A DNA stretch of 64,000 nucleotides from Flectonema sp. DT1601 (lineage: Eukaryota > Euglenozoa > Diplonemea > Diplonemida > Diplonemidae). The translations under genes were made by a program, and so were the position numbers. The notes beneath the pieces are model-generated. The model saw only the letters and a list, made by a program, of their open reading frames with translations. It did no database searches and had not been told where the DNA came from. The stretch is taken from assembly GCA_964019425.1 (NCBI GenBank), contig OZ025822.1, positions 806,001 through 870,000 on the forward strand, written 5' to 3'. This document shows positions 9,712-19,829 of this stretch, piece by piece. Each line of letters opens with the position of its first letter. Positions within the stretch are counted from its first letter, which is position 1.

Positions 9712-11763
9712 ATGGATCAGGATGTAAGCGGCTGGGCAGTCGATGAAGAGTGTGCTTCGCGAATAGCAAAGCAACGAGGATCTATAAAACAGAGAATAGA
9801 TGGGACGAAGTTTGCTGGTGGGGTAGTCCCTTCTGAGTATAAACCTGGTGGAGTGGCTTACTGCTCAAAGAGAAAGGTAAGTACCAGTACCAGTAGGCTT
9901 CATGATGGATTTAAAATTCAAATGATAAAAGATTATTTAGCTGAACTTAGGACTATTCGTCAAATAACACGACGTGCTGAAAAGTATCTCGGAAGAATAA
10001 CACCACGACGATATATTGATCCGACTACGGGCTACATTATTCTCAACCCAGTAATGGTTTCTAAAACTGGTGCTGTTATCGAACAGAGAACATCAGGATT
10101 CACTCTACCTGCGGGGAGTTCAAAGTTTATACCTGTTCCGGAACTTGAGATTGAAATCAAAGAATACGTTCAGCAGTTAAGAAAAGAAATAGAACAGAGG
10201 AAACTATCAATTGAGGAAAAGAAAGGAAAGGCTCAAGTAAACAAGAAAGGATTACATCTTATGACAACTGTGCGATCAAATAGAAGAACACAATCAGTTG
10301 AACACGGTGATGATCAGAACTCCTCTTCTGATCCTTCTGGTGTGAGTCCTGCTTATGACAGTGACGGTGAGGCTGATGCGAATGACGACTTCGAAGATGA
10401 TCTTCTCGTCCGTGTTGAATGCCAAGCTGCTTCTGAGACCCGCTACGTCACTGACGCTCTTTCGGCTATCTCATCAAAATTAAAACGAGTTCGCAATAAA
10501 TGGAACGTTGCTTACCAAAGAAAACGACTTCGAGATAAACAACGTGAAGAACAGCAAGAGTTAAAAAACATCAGCTTTATATCAAATAAAATGAATGCGT
10601 TCAACAGTAGCAGAAACACCAAATTAAGAAAAGTAGGAAGCAAGATTAAAGTAAGACAAAAAAACAGTAGATCGCCAAGCGGAACAAAGGTACTAGAAGG
10701 GTACGCTCTTAGGCCTAAAAACAGCAATGGTGAGATTGACGAAACTGATATCATCGAAATGGATGAGCCTACTTTCATAGGAAGGAGAATACGAGGTAAG
10801 GACCCCTACATGAGTGTAATGTCTAGCGCTTCAACAAGTAGTGGGACTGCTTCAATCATCGCAAGTAGTTTCACGTCATTTACAAGTAGGGCAACAGACT
10901 TGTCCGGCACCAGTTCACAGAATGACTTATTAAAAAAATCAAAGCGATCGAAAACAAAAAGCCGTCATGAAATACATCGAAAGACCAGAAAAAGTCAAAA
11001 AAATAGAAAATCACGTCTGCAAACATCGGTTGAATTCACTGATAAAACAGACGAAGGGGAGTCAAAGATTCCAACACCTGACACTACCACAGACACAGGA
11101 AGTGCTTCGAGTATATTAGGTACTAAAGTAAGTGGTGTTGATGATGACGATGATGGGTGTGGGTTCTTCGTTGTCGTTCCTGAGGTTCCTGTCACAACCT
11201 CTCAAAGTGATTCTGTTACCGACTTAGTTATTCAAACTACGTTACAAAAAATAAGCGAGCAGCCTGTTGACGATGTCTGTACTCCTCCTGAAGCGATGCT
11301 GTCGACGTTGCCATTGCCGCCAACTGATTCTTCTGTTGCTGTTATTAGTAAAAGGAGAATCGTGCATGCTGCACCGATGCGAAAAAAAGGTACTTCTTAT
11401 ACCAGGAAGGTAATTGTTCCATCTCCACCTAGTAAGGAAATAATACCCAGACTGTCTTCAGATATCTTACCGAAGGATTTGATTGTTCATCTTCATCATG
11501 TTGAACGTGAAATAGTTATTCGTCGTAAGAAGAAACTTCACGCGATCTTGCAATACGAAAGGGAAAAGAGAAGAATTCAAGCAGCGGCAGCTTCACTAAA
11601 TTATTGTGAGCAACAGGGGTCTGATCATTTGACTGGTGGTGATCAGAATCAAAGATTTGATGAACCGATGTTTCCAACTCTCAGATTATCAACATCTTGT
11701 TCTTATCGACGAAAGAAGTTTTATCCAACTTCTTACTTCGAACGTCTTTCAGTAGTTAGATAA
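9712..11763 (+). CDS. hypothetical basic, largely disordered protein (683 aa)
   Basis: A single uninterrupted ORF of 683 residues with no recognised family. Residues about 60-110 (LHDGFKIQMIKDYLAELRTI) and 145-175 (PELEIEIKEYVQQLRKEIEQ) look helical. An acidic patch follows (DGEADANDDFEDD, near residue 225), then a basic helical segment (RVRNKWNVAYQRKRLRDKQ) and a long Ser/Thr/Lys-rich disordered half containing KSKRSKTKSRHEIHRKTRK. The basic clusters could be nuclear-localisation or microtubule-binding signals, but nothing in the sequence decides this. The start is the first ATG after a probable trans-splice AG 14 bases upstream. The 3' UTR carries a duplicated hairpin. Confidence 0.82.
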   Translation: MDQDVSGWAVDEECASRIAKQRGSIKQRIDGTKFAGGVVPSEYKPGGVAYCSKRKVSTSTSRLHDGFKIQMIKDYLAELRTIRQITRRAEKYLGRITPRRYIDPTTGYIILNPVMVSKTGAVIEQRTSGFTLPAGSSKFIPVPELEIEIKEYVQQLRKEIEQRKLSIEEKKGKAQVNKKGLHLMTTVRSNRRTQSVEHGDDQNSSSDPSGVSPAYDSDGEADANDDFEDDLLVRVECQAASETRYVTDALSAISSKLKRVRNKWNVAYQRKRLRDKQREEQQELKNISFISNKMNAFNSSRNTKLRKVGSKIKVRQKNSRSPSGTKVLEGYALRPKNSNGEIDETDIIEMDEPTFIGRRIRGKDPYMSVMSSASTSSGTASIIASSFTSFTSRATDLSGTSSQNDLLKKSKRSKTKSRHEIHRKTRKSQKNRKSRLQTSVEFTDKTDEGESKIPTPDTTTDTGSASSILGTKVSGVDDDDDGCGFFVVVPEVPVTTSQSDSVTDLVIQTTLQKISEQPVDDVCTPPEAMLSTLPLPPTDSSVAVISKRRIVHAAPMRKKGTSYTRKVIVPSPPSKEIIPRLSSDILPKDLIVHLHHVEREIVIRRKKKLHAILQYEREKRRIQAAAASLNYCEQQGSDHLTGGDQNQRFDEPMFPTLRLSTSCSYRRKKFYPTSYFERLSVVR

Positions 11764-12441
11764 ACATTTACTTGTATAACTCTATCTTGATATCTTATTG
11801 TCATTTAAGTGCCAGATATTGCTGTTCTTTTACACGTATTGTTTCTACCTTATTAGTGTTGCCATTCTTCTGAATGAGTTTTGTGTTAGTCATCTAATCA
11901 AAAAAGATAATTGTCAGCAGTCGGTAACACCTTTACTTTAAAGGCTTGTTTCTGGTTGTGCATTGCAGTTCTGTTTGATTCGCCATTCTTCTGAATGAGC
12001 ATCGTGTTTTTTTTTTTTTTTTTTTTTTTCCCTTTTCCTGAAATTACAAGTCACACATCTCAACACTGAAAAACAGACATCGTTAGTCAACTGTCTCATA
12101 AATTACTAATTTGTTGAATTAGTTAACTTTCGATGCAATAAATAATAATATTATATTTTATATCATTATTTAATATGCTCAAAAAAAACCAATTACCCTC
12201 CTCCCCTGCTGAATTTTATTTTTTAAGCTTTTTTTAGCCAGTTTTAAAGTTGCTTTATATTATCTCTTGGGAAACCAGATTGGTTCGCGTTCCAACTTTG
12301 CGTGCTAAAATCTCAAAATCAATTTACAAGAGGGGTTTTCTTAACAACGACGTAATCTCAACAACCATTCACTTCTCAAGTATATTTGTGTGTTGTGTGT
12401 TTTCACTCACGTTTCATTAAAACAGAATTTCATCAGCAAAG
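11764..12441. other. intergenic region with duplicated 3' UTR hairpin
   Basis: Two copies of an 18-mer hairpin motif lie at 11861 and 11982 (listed separately). A 27-base T run follows near 12010, then AT-rich sequence up to the signal peptidase gene. ACAG at about 12421-12424 is the likely trans-splice acceptor. Confidence 0.5.
11861..11999 (+). repeat. pair of identical 18-mer hairpins in a 3' UTR
   Basis: GCCATTCTTCTGAATGAG occurs at 11861-11878 and again at 11982-11999, 121 bases apart. Each contains the stem CATTC/GAATG closing a TTCT loop. After each copy the sequence continues with a loosely shared GTGTT. It lies about 100 bases after the stop of the 683-residue protein, so it is probably transcribed with it. 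Confidence 0.75.
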
Positions 12442-12726
12442 ATGGGAATGAGTTTGAGAGGTCAACGCCAATGTGAAAAAATAATTCACATCGGAGTGTG
12501 GGTGAGTGGAATGCTCGGATTACTCATCGGAATGTACCTTCAATCCACTCAGATAATGGTCAATATATTACTTGCTGGACTTTCTATGTTAACAATAGTC
12601 GTAGGTCCTCCATGGGGATGGAAGTCAGACACCATTTCATGGGTCTCAAGAACTGAAGTTGAAAAGTTCGTTGCTAAAGAACAGTTGCGTGTTGACGAAG
12701 AAAAGGAAATGAGATTCAAAAAATAA
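12442..12726 (+). CDS. SPCS1: signal peptidase complex subunit 1 (SPC12 family)
   Basis: Small ER-membrane accessory subunit of the signal peptidase complex, which helps define substrates of signal-peptide cleavage. The 94 residues match the family layout: N-terminal cytosolic LRGQRQCEKI (compare the family D/GQxxxE motif), two membrane spans (IGVWVSGMLGLLIGMYL and NILLAGLSMLTIVVG) and the conserved PPW motif immediately after the second span (VGPPWGWKSDTISWV). Length is close to the usual 80-110 residues. The C-terminus is charged and cytosolic. There is no intron. The start is the first ATG after a CAG/AAAG acceptor cluster. Confidence 0.88.
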   Translation: MGMSLRGQRQCEKIIHIGVWVSGMLGLLIGMYLQSTQIMVNILLAGLSMLTIVVGPPWGWKSDTISWVSRTEVEKFVAKEQLRVDEEKEMRFKK

Positions 12727-13186
12727 TTTATTTTACGTGACGTGATTTGGCGAATATTTCACTGATCATTCTGCTTCCTCCTCGCGGAGCGGAATAAGAG
12801 CATCGCGTGTGAGTATTAATCTGAGCGATTGCTGTCTTTTGTTTTGAATTGATCTTATGAACAATATTCGATATTGTGTTATTGTGATCGTGTTCAATTT
12901 AATTTGAATAATAAAGAAAAAAAATAACAACCGTGTCTACCCCTCATTTGATGTTTTCTCCTGTGGCCTTCTGTCGCGGAGGCTCAAAAAAAAAAAAGGA
13001 GAAACAACCGAAAACAAAACAAGAGTGGGAAAAAAGAAAGAAAAAAAAAAAAAAAGTGAAAAAGAAAAAACCCTTTGTGAGAGAATCTCGTGTGAGCAAT
13101 CAAAACACAACTGTCCTTTCTTTATCCAAATATTTCCATTCAGAATAGAGCTGATAAAAAAAACAACAACAACAACAACCGACACA
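12727..13186. other. intergenic region and A/CAA-rich leader
   Basis: The 3' UTR of the SPC12 gene is followed by A-rich sequence. The ORF of the next gene is open upstream to ATG 13025, but that extension translates to Lys-rich low complexity, so it is treated as leader. Six CAA-type repeats lie just before the start at 13187. Confidence 0.5.
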
Positions 13187-14829
13187 ATGAATATCAGAGA
13201 AACCATAACAGTGACCACCCGAGACATTCCATTCCTACTTGGAAAAGGAGGACGTACAAAAGACAAGTTAATGCGAGTATCTGGTGCTCGCATAGAAGTT
13301 CCTGAAACTGACGGTAAAATAGACTTGTTTGGATCACCTGCGGCAATAAAGAGATGCAAACTTTATATTTCTTGTTTAGTATCTCAACGAAGTGGACCAG
13401 TTGAATTATCAAAAGAACAACGAGAAGAGAATGATTCCACTATATTAAGCATACCAACAGACTACGTACAGACAATTACTGGTCAACAAGGATCCTCAAT
13501 GAGACATATTGAAGAGGATCATTGCACTTTAATATTTCTTTTAGGTTTCAGTTATGGAAACAGCAATGAGCATTCTGATGATAACGATCTGAGTCAGTTG
13601 GTAATTTTTGGTAAAAAAAAAGCGAGGAGGGGAACCGAACTGCAGCTACTATCGTTAATAGAACGGCACCTACCAGGATATGTCACCTCTGATATCACTG
13701 CTAAAAATGATGATACTGAAACAGTTAGACAGCTATCTCAATCTCATCAAGTGAGAATACTTTTATCAAGGAAGGCGATCATAAAGAAAAGAATAGCTGC
13801 TGCTACAGATTGTCTTGTCGATATTATCGGAAATTGGGTTCATATTGTTGGAGACAGCTCAAATAGGAAAATAGCTGAAAATTATATTGGATATTCGATA
13901 AACGGATTTAAAGACAAGCAACAAGGTTATGCGACTACCCGTTCGAGAGAAGATTGCCTTGCTATCTCTCTTCCAGTGTTTTGTCTTCCATTAATAGACC
14001 AGGAGACAAAAGATCTTGTTGAGGCTACTGCTAATGTTGTGATTTTTCAAGCAGAGTCTAAGTCCTTTACAGGACTGTTGATTTTATCATCATCGTTACA
14101 GAATCGTATGCATGCTGAGTTGATGATTATGTCGAGTATTGAGAAACACTATCCAGGACACTACAGTGATCATTTACTTGATCGGAAATCTGATGATTTG
14201 AGTGTCGAGATCGACACTCTCAGACTCTCTTCATCAGAACTAAATATATTTACAAAACAACAACCTCAATCCCTCAATGGAATTTCAAGTGCCAGCTGTT
14301 GTGTTGTTCAATTGGTTGGCGATGTATGTTCATTTTTTTTAAAATATTTTTTATCCCTCCCCCAAGTACTTAATATTAATTCAAGTTGAATATTTCATAA
14401 CCAACACAACAGGTATTACACTTTTTAGGTGATTATGAACGTAGAAGGAGAGGTAGACTTTATGCGAAATTCTTACTAGAAAAGTACTTAAATAAACCTG
14501 TTGATGTGAGGGAATCGTGTATTAATAAAGACGTTCTCATATATTCTCCTCATGCATCAGTTGTTAAGGTGATCAGAGAAGACAGTACGCGTGGTGATGT
14601 TTTAATTGAATCGCCGTATGGTTTTGCTTTGCTATCGACCTCACCTGATGGGACCCTCGCTGTGTTGGTGTGTGCTTCTGAGGTGAAAACTCGTGCGATG
14701 GTTAAAAAAGTCGCTGATCACCATTTTTCATCACTGGTTGTGGCTTCACGACAGTTTTCTCAAAAAGTCGGAAGTGGGATTCCTGTGAAATCGAATCTAA
14801 ACGGAGGAGGCAAGAAGGGGAAAAAATAA
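13187..14829 (+). CDS. protein with KH-like repeats
   Basis: Exons 13187-14323 and 14413-14829 (intron GTATGT...CACAACAG) give about 517 residues. The N-terminus is a clear KH module: hydrophobic IPFLLGKGGRTKDKLMRVSG with the GKGG form of the GxxG loop, followed by a beta strand (ARIEVPE). A second module starts near IPTDYVQTITGQQGSSM with loop GQQG. Three more repeats share the strand-helix-strand pattern, with degenerate loops (about residues 185-240, 260-320 and 365-425). A Lys/Gly tail (GGGKKGKK) ends the protein. RNA binding is inferred from the fold; only the first two modules keep the usual loop. An in-frame upstream ATG (13025) is less likely because the added residues are poly-Lys. 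Confidence 0.8.
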
Positions 14830-15255
14830 ATTTTAATGAGGACGAGTTTTGAAAAAAAAAAAAAAAATTTAAGAAACATAAATATCGTACGGTTTTCCTG
14901 GCAATTTAAAAAAAAAAAAAAAAAACAACAACAACAACAACAACACCAACACCAAGCCACTCATTTCTAACTTAACTCTAGGCTACAATCCTTGAAGGCC
15001 TTGTTCATTCTGATTCTGATTCGAGAGCAGATTTTATATTATTTTATTCTAATACAGATACTATGTAAAAAGGACAAGTCCAGTACAGCAAAGGAGCGTT
15101 GTTCATACACACTGTAGAGGAAAATCTGAAGGACGTTAGAAACTGTCCGCATTACACTCTCTGTATGTGAAAGTACGTTAGTTAAAACTGGTAGTGATTG
15201 TTGTTGTCGTTTAGAAAATGTTTTTTATTTGTCTCAGCCACAAACAAAATTTCTA
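14830..15255. other. intergenic region
   Basis: Poly-A runs and a (CAA)n tract at about 14924-14945, then unremarkable sequence. The acceptor TTTGTCTCAG ends at about 15237, 18 bases before the next start codon. Confidence 0.5.
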
Positions 15256-16080
15256 ATGTTCGCGAATGAAGAATACCACGAGGAACCAATTCCTGTCGCA
15301 TTCCAATCGGAGTTTTCAGGTCTGGCTGGGACGGTGCCGTATGCTTGTCAGGTAGTTGAAAAATTGCACAGTAAGTCTGGAAAAGATCAGCGAGTGTTAT
15401 TATTGCAATCATTCACTCCGAAGGGTTGTAGATTTCCTGAAGGAGCGTTGTTCTTATGTACGTTAGATGGAAGAGTGAAGAGGGTCATGAAAATAAAAGA
15501 CATCAAAGATATCGTAGTTATGAATATACAAGAGAGTGCTGGACTGCTGAACAGAACAAAAACAGAAGTTTTACAACTTTTAGTTCGTCACAATACAGAC
15601 AACGATATTATCGTTAATTTAATTAATCACAAATTCAACAGTTCTCGTGCAACCGATCGAGTCATTAGCGTTCTTAACTATTTATGGAAGAAGAGTACCT
15701 GCTCAACGACTGACCTCCCACTGACTGACCTTCGTAAGGAAGCTCTTTCATTTAAAGACTTACGTGGATGGCGTTCAGAGAAACACATCAAACAGTCAAC
15801 TGTAACCGAACAAATGAAAGAATGGAGAAAAGAAGGTGAACATTCTGTATCATCACTTGAGCATAGCAGTCACCTAGAAACCACAACAGGAAATGAAATG
15901 GATTTGACATACGGAGGAGAAAGACTAGAGCATGTCTTAAATCACGGTAAGGTTCCCATTAACGCAGCGACTGCACCTCCTCAGGGTGATGTTATCGGAC
16001 CTTCTGCGGATAACAGCTCTGAAATCGATGAAGTAGAGCAGGCATTAAGAGACCTTCAATGCGCTGAAATTGCTAACTAG
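15256..16080 (+). CDS. PH-like domain protein, paralogue 1
   Basis: 274 residues from ATG 15256 (MFANEEYHE). The in-frame sequence further upstream has no ATG, only TTG at 15229. The segment VEKLHSKSGKDQRVLLLQSF, then GALFLCTLDGRVKRVMKIKDIKDIVV, has the strand pattern of PH/myosin-TH1-type domains ('K.GK.q.R.lll...lf..d..gkvkr.i.l.dI'). A second conserved block follows (DIIVNLINHKFNSSRATDRVI to LPLTDLR), and the C-terminal 90 residues are polar and acidic. The gene at 18152 shares both blocks and their order, so the two are diverged duplicates. A membrane- or protein-docking role is an inference from the PH-like fold; no catalytic motif is seen. Confidence 0.78.
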   Translation: MFANEEYHEEPIPVAFQSEFSGLAGTVPYACQVVEKLHSKSGKDQRVLLLQSFTPKGCRFPEGALFLCTLDGRVKRVMKIKDIKDIVVMNIQESAGLLNRTKTEVLQLLVRHNTDNDIIVNLINHKFNSSRATDRVISVLNYLWKKSTCSTTDLPLTDLRKEALSFKDLRGWRSEKHIKQSTVTEQMKEWRKEGEHSVSSLEHSSHLETTTGNEMDLTYGGERLEHVLNHGKVPINAATAPPQGDVIGPSADNSSEIDEVEQALRDLQCAEIAN

Positions 16081-17304
16081 TAGTCACTTAGATTTTACCA
16101 TAGATCTCATTTACTTGTTACTGCTTGACAACTCGAAGTCTACTATCGCCAAGGTTGTTAAAAAGCCTTTTCGCTGTACCAGCTGTTGTTCGATATTATG
16201 ATAACCTTTTTTTTTTTTTAATTTTTTAAAAAAAAAAATTTATAATTAAATAATTCCTTCGGTAACTCAAAATTTTTATAATTTGCGATTTACGAAAATA
16301 ACTTTTTTAAGAATCTCCTAAAAATAGCTGTGGTATGGCAGCCTTTTAAAGTGGAAAAATACTCAATTTATTAAAGAATCGAATTACAAAGTTTACCCCT
16401 TTTCCCCCTTTTTTTTAGTCGCTGCTAGAGAAAGCTCGGACATATTTCTTTTCGGCTTTTTTTTAAAAAATAGTTTTGTTCTCAATTCATCTCTGCTGAG
16501 GGGTCTTGTTTTTTTTTTTTTTTTTTTTTATCTGGGGAAAAAAAACTCAAAAAAAAAAAAAAACCCCCAAAAAAAAAATAAATAAGACCCTTCTACATTA
16601 TATTCCCTTTTTTGTGGAAAGCAACAATGGCAAAAAAAAAAAGTTCAGTTTTTTTTTTTTTTCCACAACTTATTTATTGAACTCCTTGTGGACATAGTAA
16701 CGTGGTTGTAGCCCCATCTTTTTTTTTTAAAATAAAAAATTTCTCACCAAAGTGATCTGTGTTGTTCATGTACGTAATGCTGACTGAAAGGATGGGGAAA
16801 GTAGAGCAATATGCCTATCAAAAAGCCTTGAAGTTACCCTGGGTCAGCCATACTCAGGTTAATGTAAGGGTACATAAAAATAGGATGATTTGTTGGAGGC
16901 TGCAGCCATGTGAAAAAGAAGTTGTAAAAAAAAAAAAAACAAAAAAAAAAAAGCGTTTTGACCTTCTTTTCCCAGATTTTTACTCCTGTGTAGGGAGTAG
17001 ATTAAAGCTTTAAAAAAATTAAAAAAATCGGGTTCTGTGTTTTGTGTAAATGACAGTTGCTTTATTGTTGCCAACCTGTGGGGCTTTTTTTTTTTTTTGA
17101 TGAATTTTCCTTGTTTCATCTCTATGCTGTCTGCCTTGGCTTTGTAACCGTTGAGAATTTTTTTTTTTTTTTTTATAACTCAAAGACGATGATACTTTCA
17201 AATTACATTTTTGAGAATTATTGTGTCTACAAGTCTAAGTTGAGATGGAAAAGTTTTGAATTTGATATTCCCTGACGGCCCCTAACACCTGAATTTATAA
17301 AATA

Positions 17305-17370
17305 AACTTACTAATATCCGGGATCGAACCTGGGATGCCTTATCACATTGCGGCAACTCGTTATCAATTA
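17305..17370 (-). other. tRNA-like remnant with perfect B box
   Basis: On the - strand, 17330 down to 17320 reads GGTTCGATCCC, a perfect match to the RNA polymerase III B-box consensus GGTTCGANNCC. About 13 bases upstream, TTGCCGCAATGTG weakly resembles an A box. The A-B spacing is too short for a tRNA, the T stem has two mismatches and no 7-bp acceptor stem can be paired. Best read as a tRNA-derived or SINE-like remnant lacking the anticodon arm. Confidence 0.4.
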
Positions 17371-17840
17371 TCACTTTGTTCTATACCTGTGAATGATCTG
17401 ATAAACATGAGACTTTAACAACTTGTGTGTGGTCCTCAAATCTCAATCTGTTGTGTCGACCAACCATGCGTGTGTTGTTACCTGTTTAGAGTGGTCATCC
17501 TGATATTGTAAAAGGAGAATTATTCCATTTTTACAGTACAAAATAATAATAAACTAGGTCTCAGTCTGACCCATTGTAAAGAAATTTATGGTATTCTTTT
17601 TTTTTAAAATATAAACTTATTAAGTTATAATGCATCATTTTATTCGAGTGGAGGGATAGGATTGCTAAGGCACAAGTTTACGTGTTAGTGTACAAATAAA
17701 GCTGATGTCTTTTGTTTGCCGTTCCTCCATTATATAATGTTGAGTCACACGTAATTCCGTACAGTTTGACTGACTTGCATTTGTGCATTAAATCATCAGC
17801 AAAAAAAAAAAAAAACCATTCGGATGCGCCTTTTATTTTT

Positions 17841-17890
17841 GGCTCTTAATCCGAATCAATTTTTTTTTCTTGTCTCCGACTTCATCGGTA
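17841..17890 (-). repeat. dispersed hairpin repeat, copy C (reverse orientation)
   Basis: Read on the - strand it gives TACCGATGAAGTCGGAGA followed, after an A-rich spacer, by GGATTAAGAGCC. The stem CCGAT-GAA-GTCGG keeps pairing through a U-G wobble. It shares GATTAAGAGCC with copy B (51190-51230) and the hairpin with copies A and B. Confidence 0.65.
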
Positions 17891-18151
17891 TTTATAAAAA
17901 AAATTTGTTTTTTTTTTCATTCTTTTTTTTTTTTTTTTTTTTTTTGCGAATTGTTTCTTTAGTTGTGTCGTTACCACCGCCACGTTCCCTATCGATTTAT
18001 TTATTTTTTTGATTTATGTGATTGTTGATGTATGTGATTTACCCACACATTTATAACCAACGACAGGTCAGGGGAAAAGAGAAAAAAAAAAAAAAACTCA
18101 AATTATCAGTATTTTTCATTTCTAAAGATTCTTTTTTGACACAAACAAATA

Positions 18152-18824
18152 ATGTCTGCTATAGAAGTAAGCTCAATCCCAGTGATCCCAGTTGCTCTGC
18201 GTAAAGCCTTCCGACATGATGGGAATCAAGTTGTTATTCAGATAGTTGATAAGGTGCACAAAAGTGGTAGAAAAGACAATCGAGTACTTGTAGTGAGAAA
18301 TCTGGGACCTCAATTCGACATGGCGATGCTATTTTTATGCACTTTCGGAGGAGTCGTGAGGCGGGTAATCAGGTTGAGCAGTATCACTAAAATATCCATA
18401 GTCGATGTATGTTATTTGTGTTTCCGAGTTCTCCGACTGATGCCTTTTCTTTTTTTTTAGCTGTGAACTGTTCTACTCTGATTGTGTAATTAGAGACTCA
18501 CTTAACACAACACAGGATGGCAAAAATGAAGTCCCACAATTAATAATTTCAAACTTGGATGACTCAGATTGGATACTTAATTTAATACAACACAAACACA
18601 ATTCATGTGAAAGAGCAACCATCAAAGTAATTGATGAGATAAAAAGTCTTTGGGAACGCTACTCTGAAAGAGAGCTTCCTCTGATTGATCTTCGTGGTTC
18701 GGGTAAAACTGTTGAACCTTACAAGGGATGCAACAAGACTCAACCAAAAGAGATGCTACGACGAGTCATTTATGAAATGCAACAAAAAACATCTCAACGT
18801 AACTCAATCACATTAGTATGTTAA
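18152..18824 (+). CDS. PH-like domain protein, paralogue 2
   Basis: Exons 18152-18406 and 18516-18824 (intron GTATGT...CTTAACACAACACAG, 109 bp) encode 187 residues. The N-terminal half, VDKVHKSGRKDNRVLVVRNL then AMLFLCTFGGVVRRVIRLSSITKISIVD, aligns with paralogue 1 in the PH-like block. The second exon has the second shared block, WILNLIQHKHNSCERATIKV to LPLIDLRGSG. An earlier AG at 18460 would give an immediate stop, so the downstream acceptor is used. It lacks the acidic C-terminal extension of paralogue 1. The function is unknown; docking to lipids or proteins is inferred from the fold only. Confidence 0.78.
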
Positions 18825-18865
18825 AATGATGATTGATATCATGAGAAGCACTTGTTTTATTACTT

Positions 18866-18891
18866 GGGGGGGGGGGGGGGGGGGGGGGGGG
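18866..18891 (+). repeat. 26-base G homopolymer
   Basis: An uninterrupted run of 26 G directly after the presumed 3' UTR start of PH-like paralogue 2. It is the only long G or C run in the window, where all other homopolymers are A or T. It could fold as a G-quadruplex; the true length may be uncertain because such runs assemble poorly. Confidence 0.9.
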
Positions 18892-19829
18892 TACTTTGTT
18901 TTGTTGTGTCAATGTTTTCTTCTCGATAATTTATTTCGTTTTTTTTCCCTCATCCTACCGCTTTAACATTCGTGGTGGGGTATTTAGAATTTTTTTTTCC
19001 CCATTTTTCTCTGCTGACTGAGAAAAAAATTTGCGAGTTGCTTTTCCCGCTTTAATATTCGTGGTTGTAAAGCATCAAAAAAAAAATCTTTTTAACTCCT
19101 TATGTAACTATTTTTAATCTTCTTGTTTTCCCCATTAAATTCCTCTCTTTTTTTTTTTTTTTTTTTGTTTCACTTGTACTTACAACAGGTTGAGATTCAT
19201 AATTGTTGTATTTTTACCAGATATGGGAAACACTTTCCCTATCTGTGTGACCAAAAACAATTTAAAAATCGTTTTGTGTGTTGTTATATTTTTGCTTCCC
19301 GAATTTAACGATCTGCTTGATTAATGATTACGTGCCGCAGAATTTCGTGGCAAGTTACCAAGAATATTATTTGGTATAAGTATTTGACACCCATTTTTTT
19401 TTTTTTTTTTTTTTTTTTGTTCACCCTGAAAAAAAAAAAAAAAAAAAAAAAAAAAAACACAATTATTGAGTTAATTTTATCTTCTCTGATCGTTTACTCG
19501 TGTCTGGGTAGGGGAGGGAATTTTTTCCTCCCCTCTGTTTTTTTTTCCCTACCCCCCCTTCATTATTCTCTCGTCTTAACAAAAATTATGTTATTTATTT
19601 ATTTATAATTTTACTCCAAAAGAAAAAATTGGAAACAGACTTGTTCTGTTTTGGAACGTACGATTAATTATTCCTTTTTAAATATTGTATTGAACAACTA
19701 TTCATAATTCGAATTATTATTTATTTGTTCATCTAATCATCTTTATTAGCGATGACTTACTTGTGTTTATTTCCAATACCTAACTCATTTTTTTGTTTTT
19801 GTTTTTTTAAATAAATGCCTATCATCAGG

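Larger units (their letters stand above)
16081..18151. other. 2.1-kb intergenic region
   Basis: Separates the two PH-like paralogues. Very rich in poly-T and poly-A runs. It contains a tRNA-like B-box segment on the - strand (17305-17370) and the - strand copy C of the hairpin repeat (17841-17890), both listed separately. Short ORFs here translate to Phe/Lys runs and are not credible genes. Confidence 0.5.

Noticed and set aside
13025-13186. 54-residue N-terminal extension of the KH-repeat protein.
   Set aside because: Lys-rich low complexity translated from an A-rich leader; a CAG acceptor and a better-placed ATG follow.
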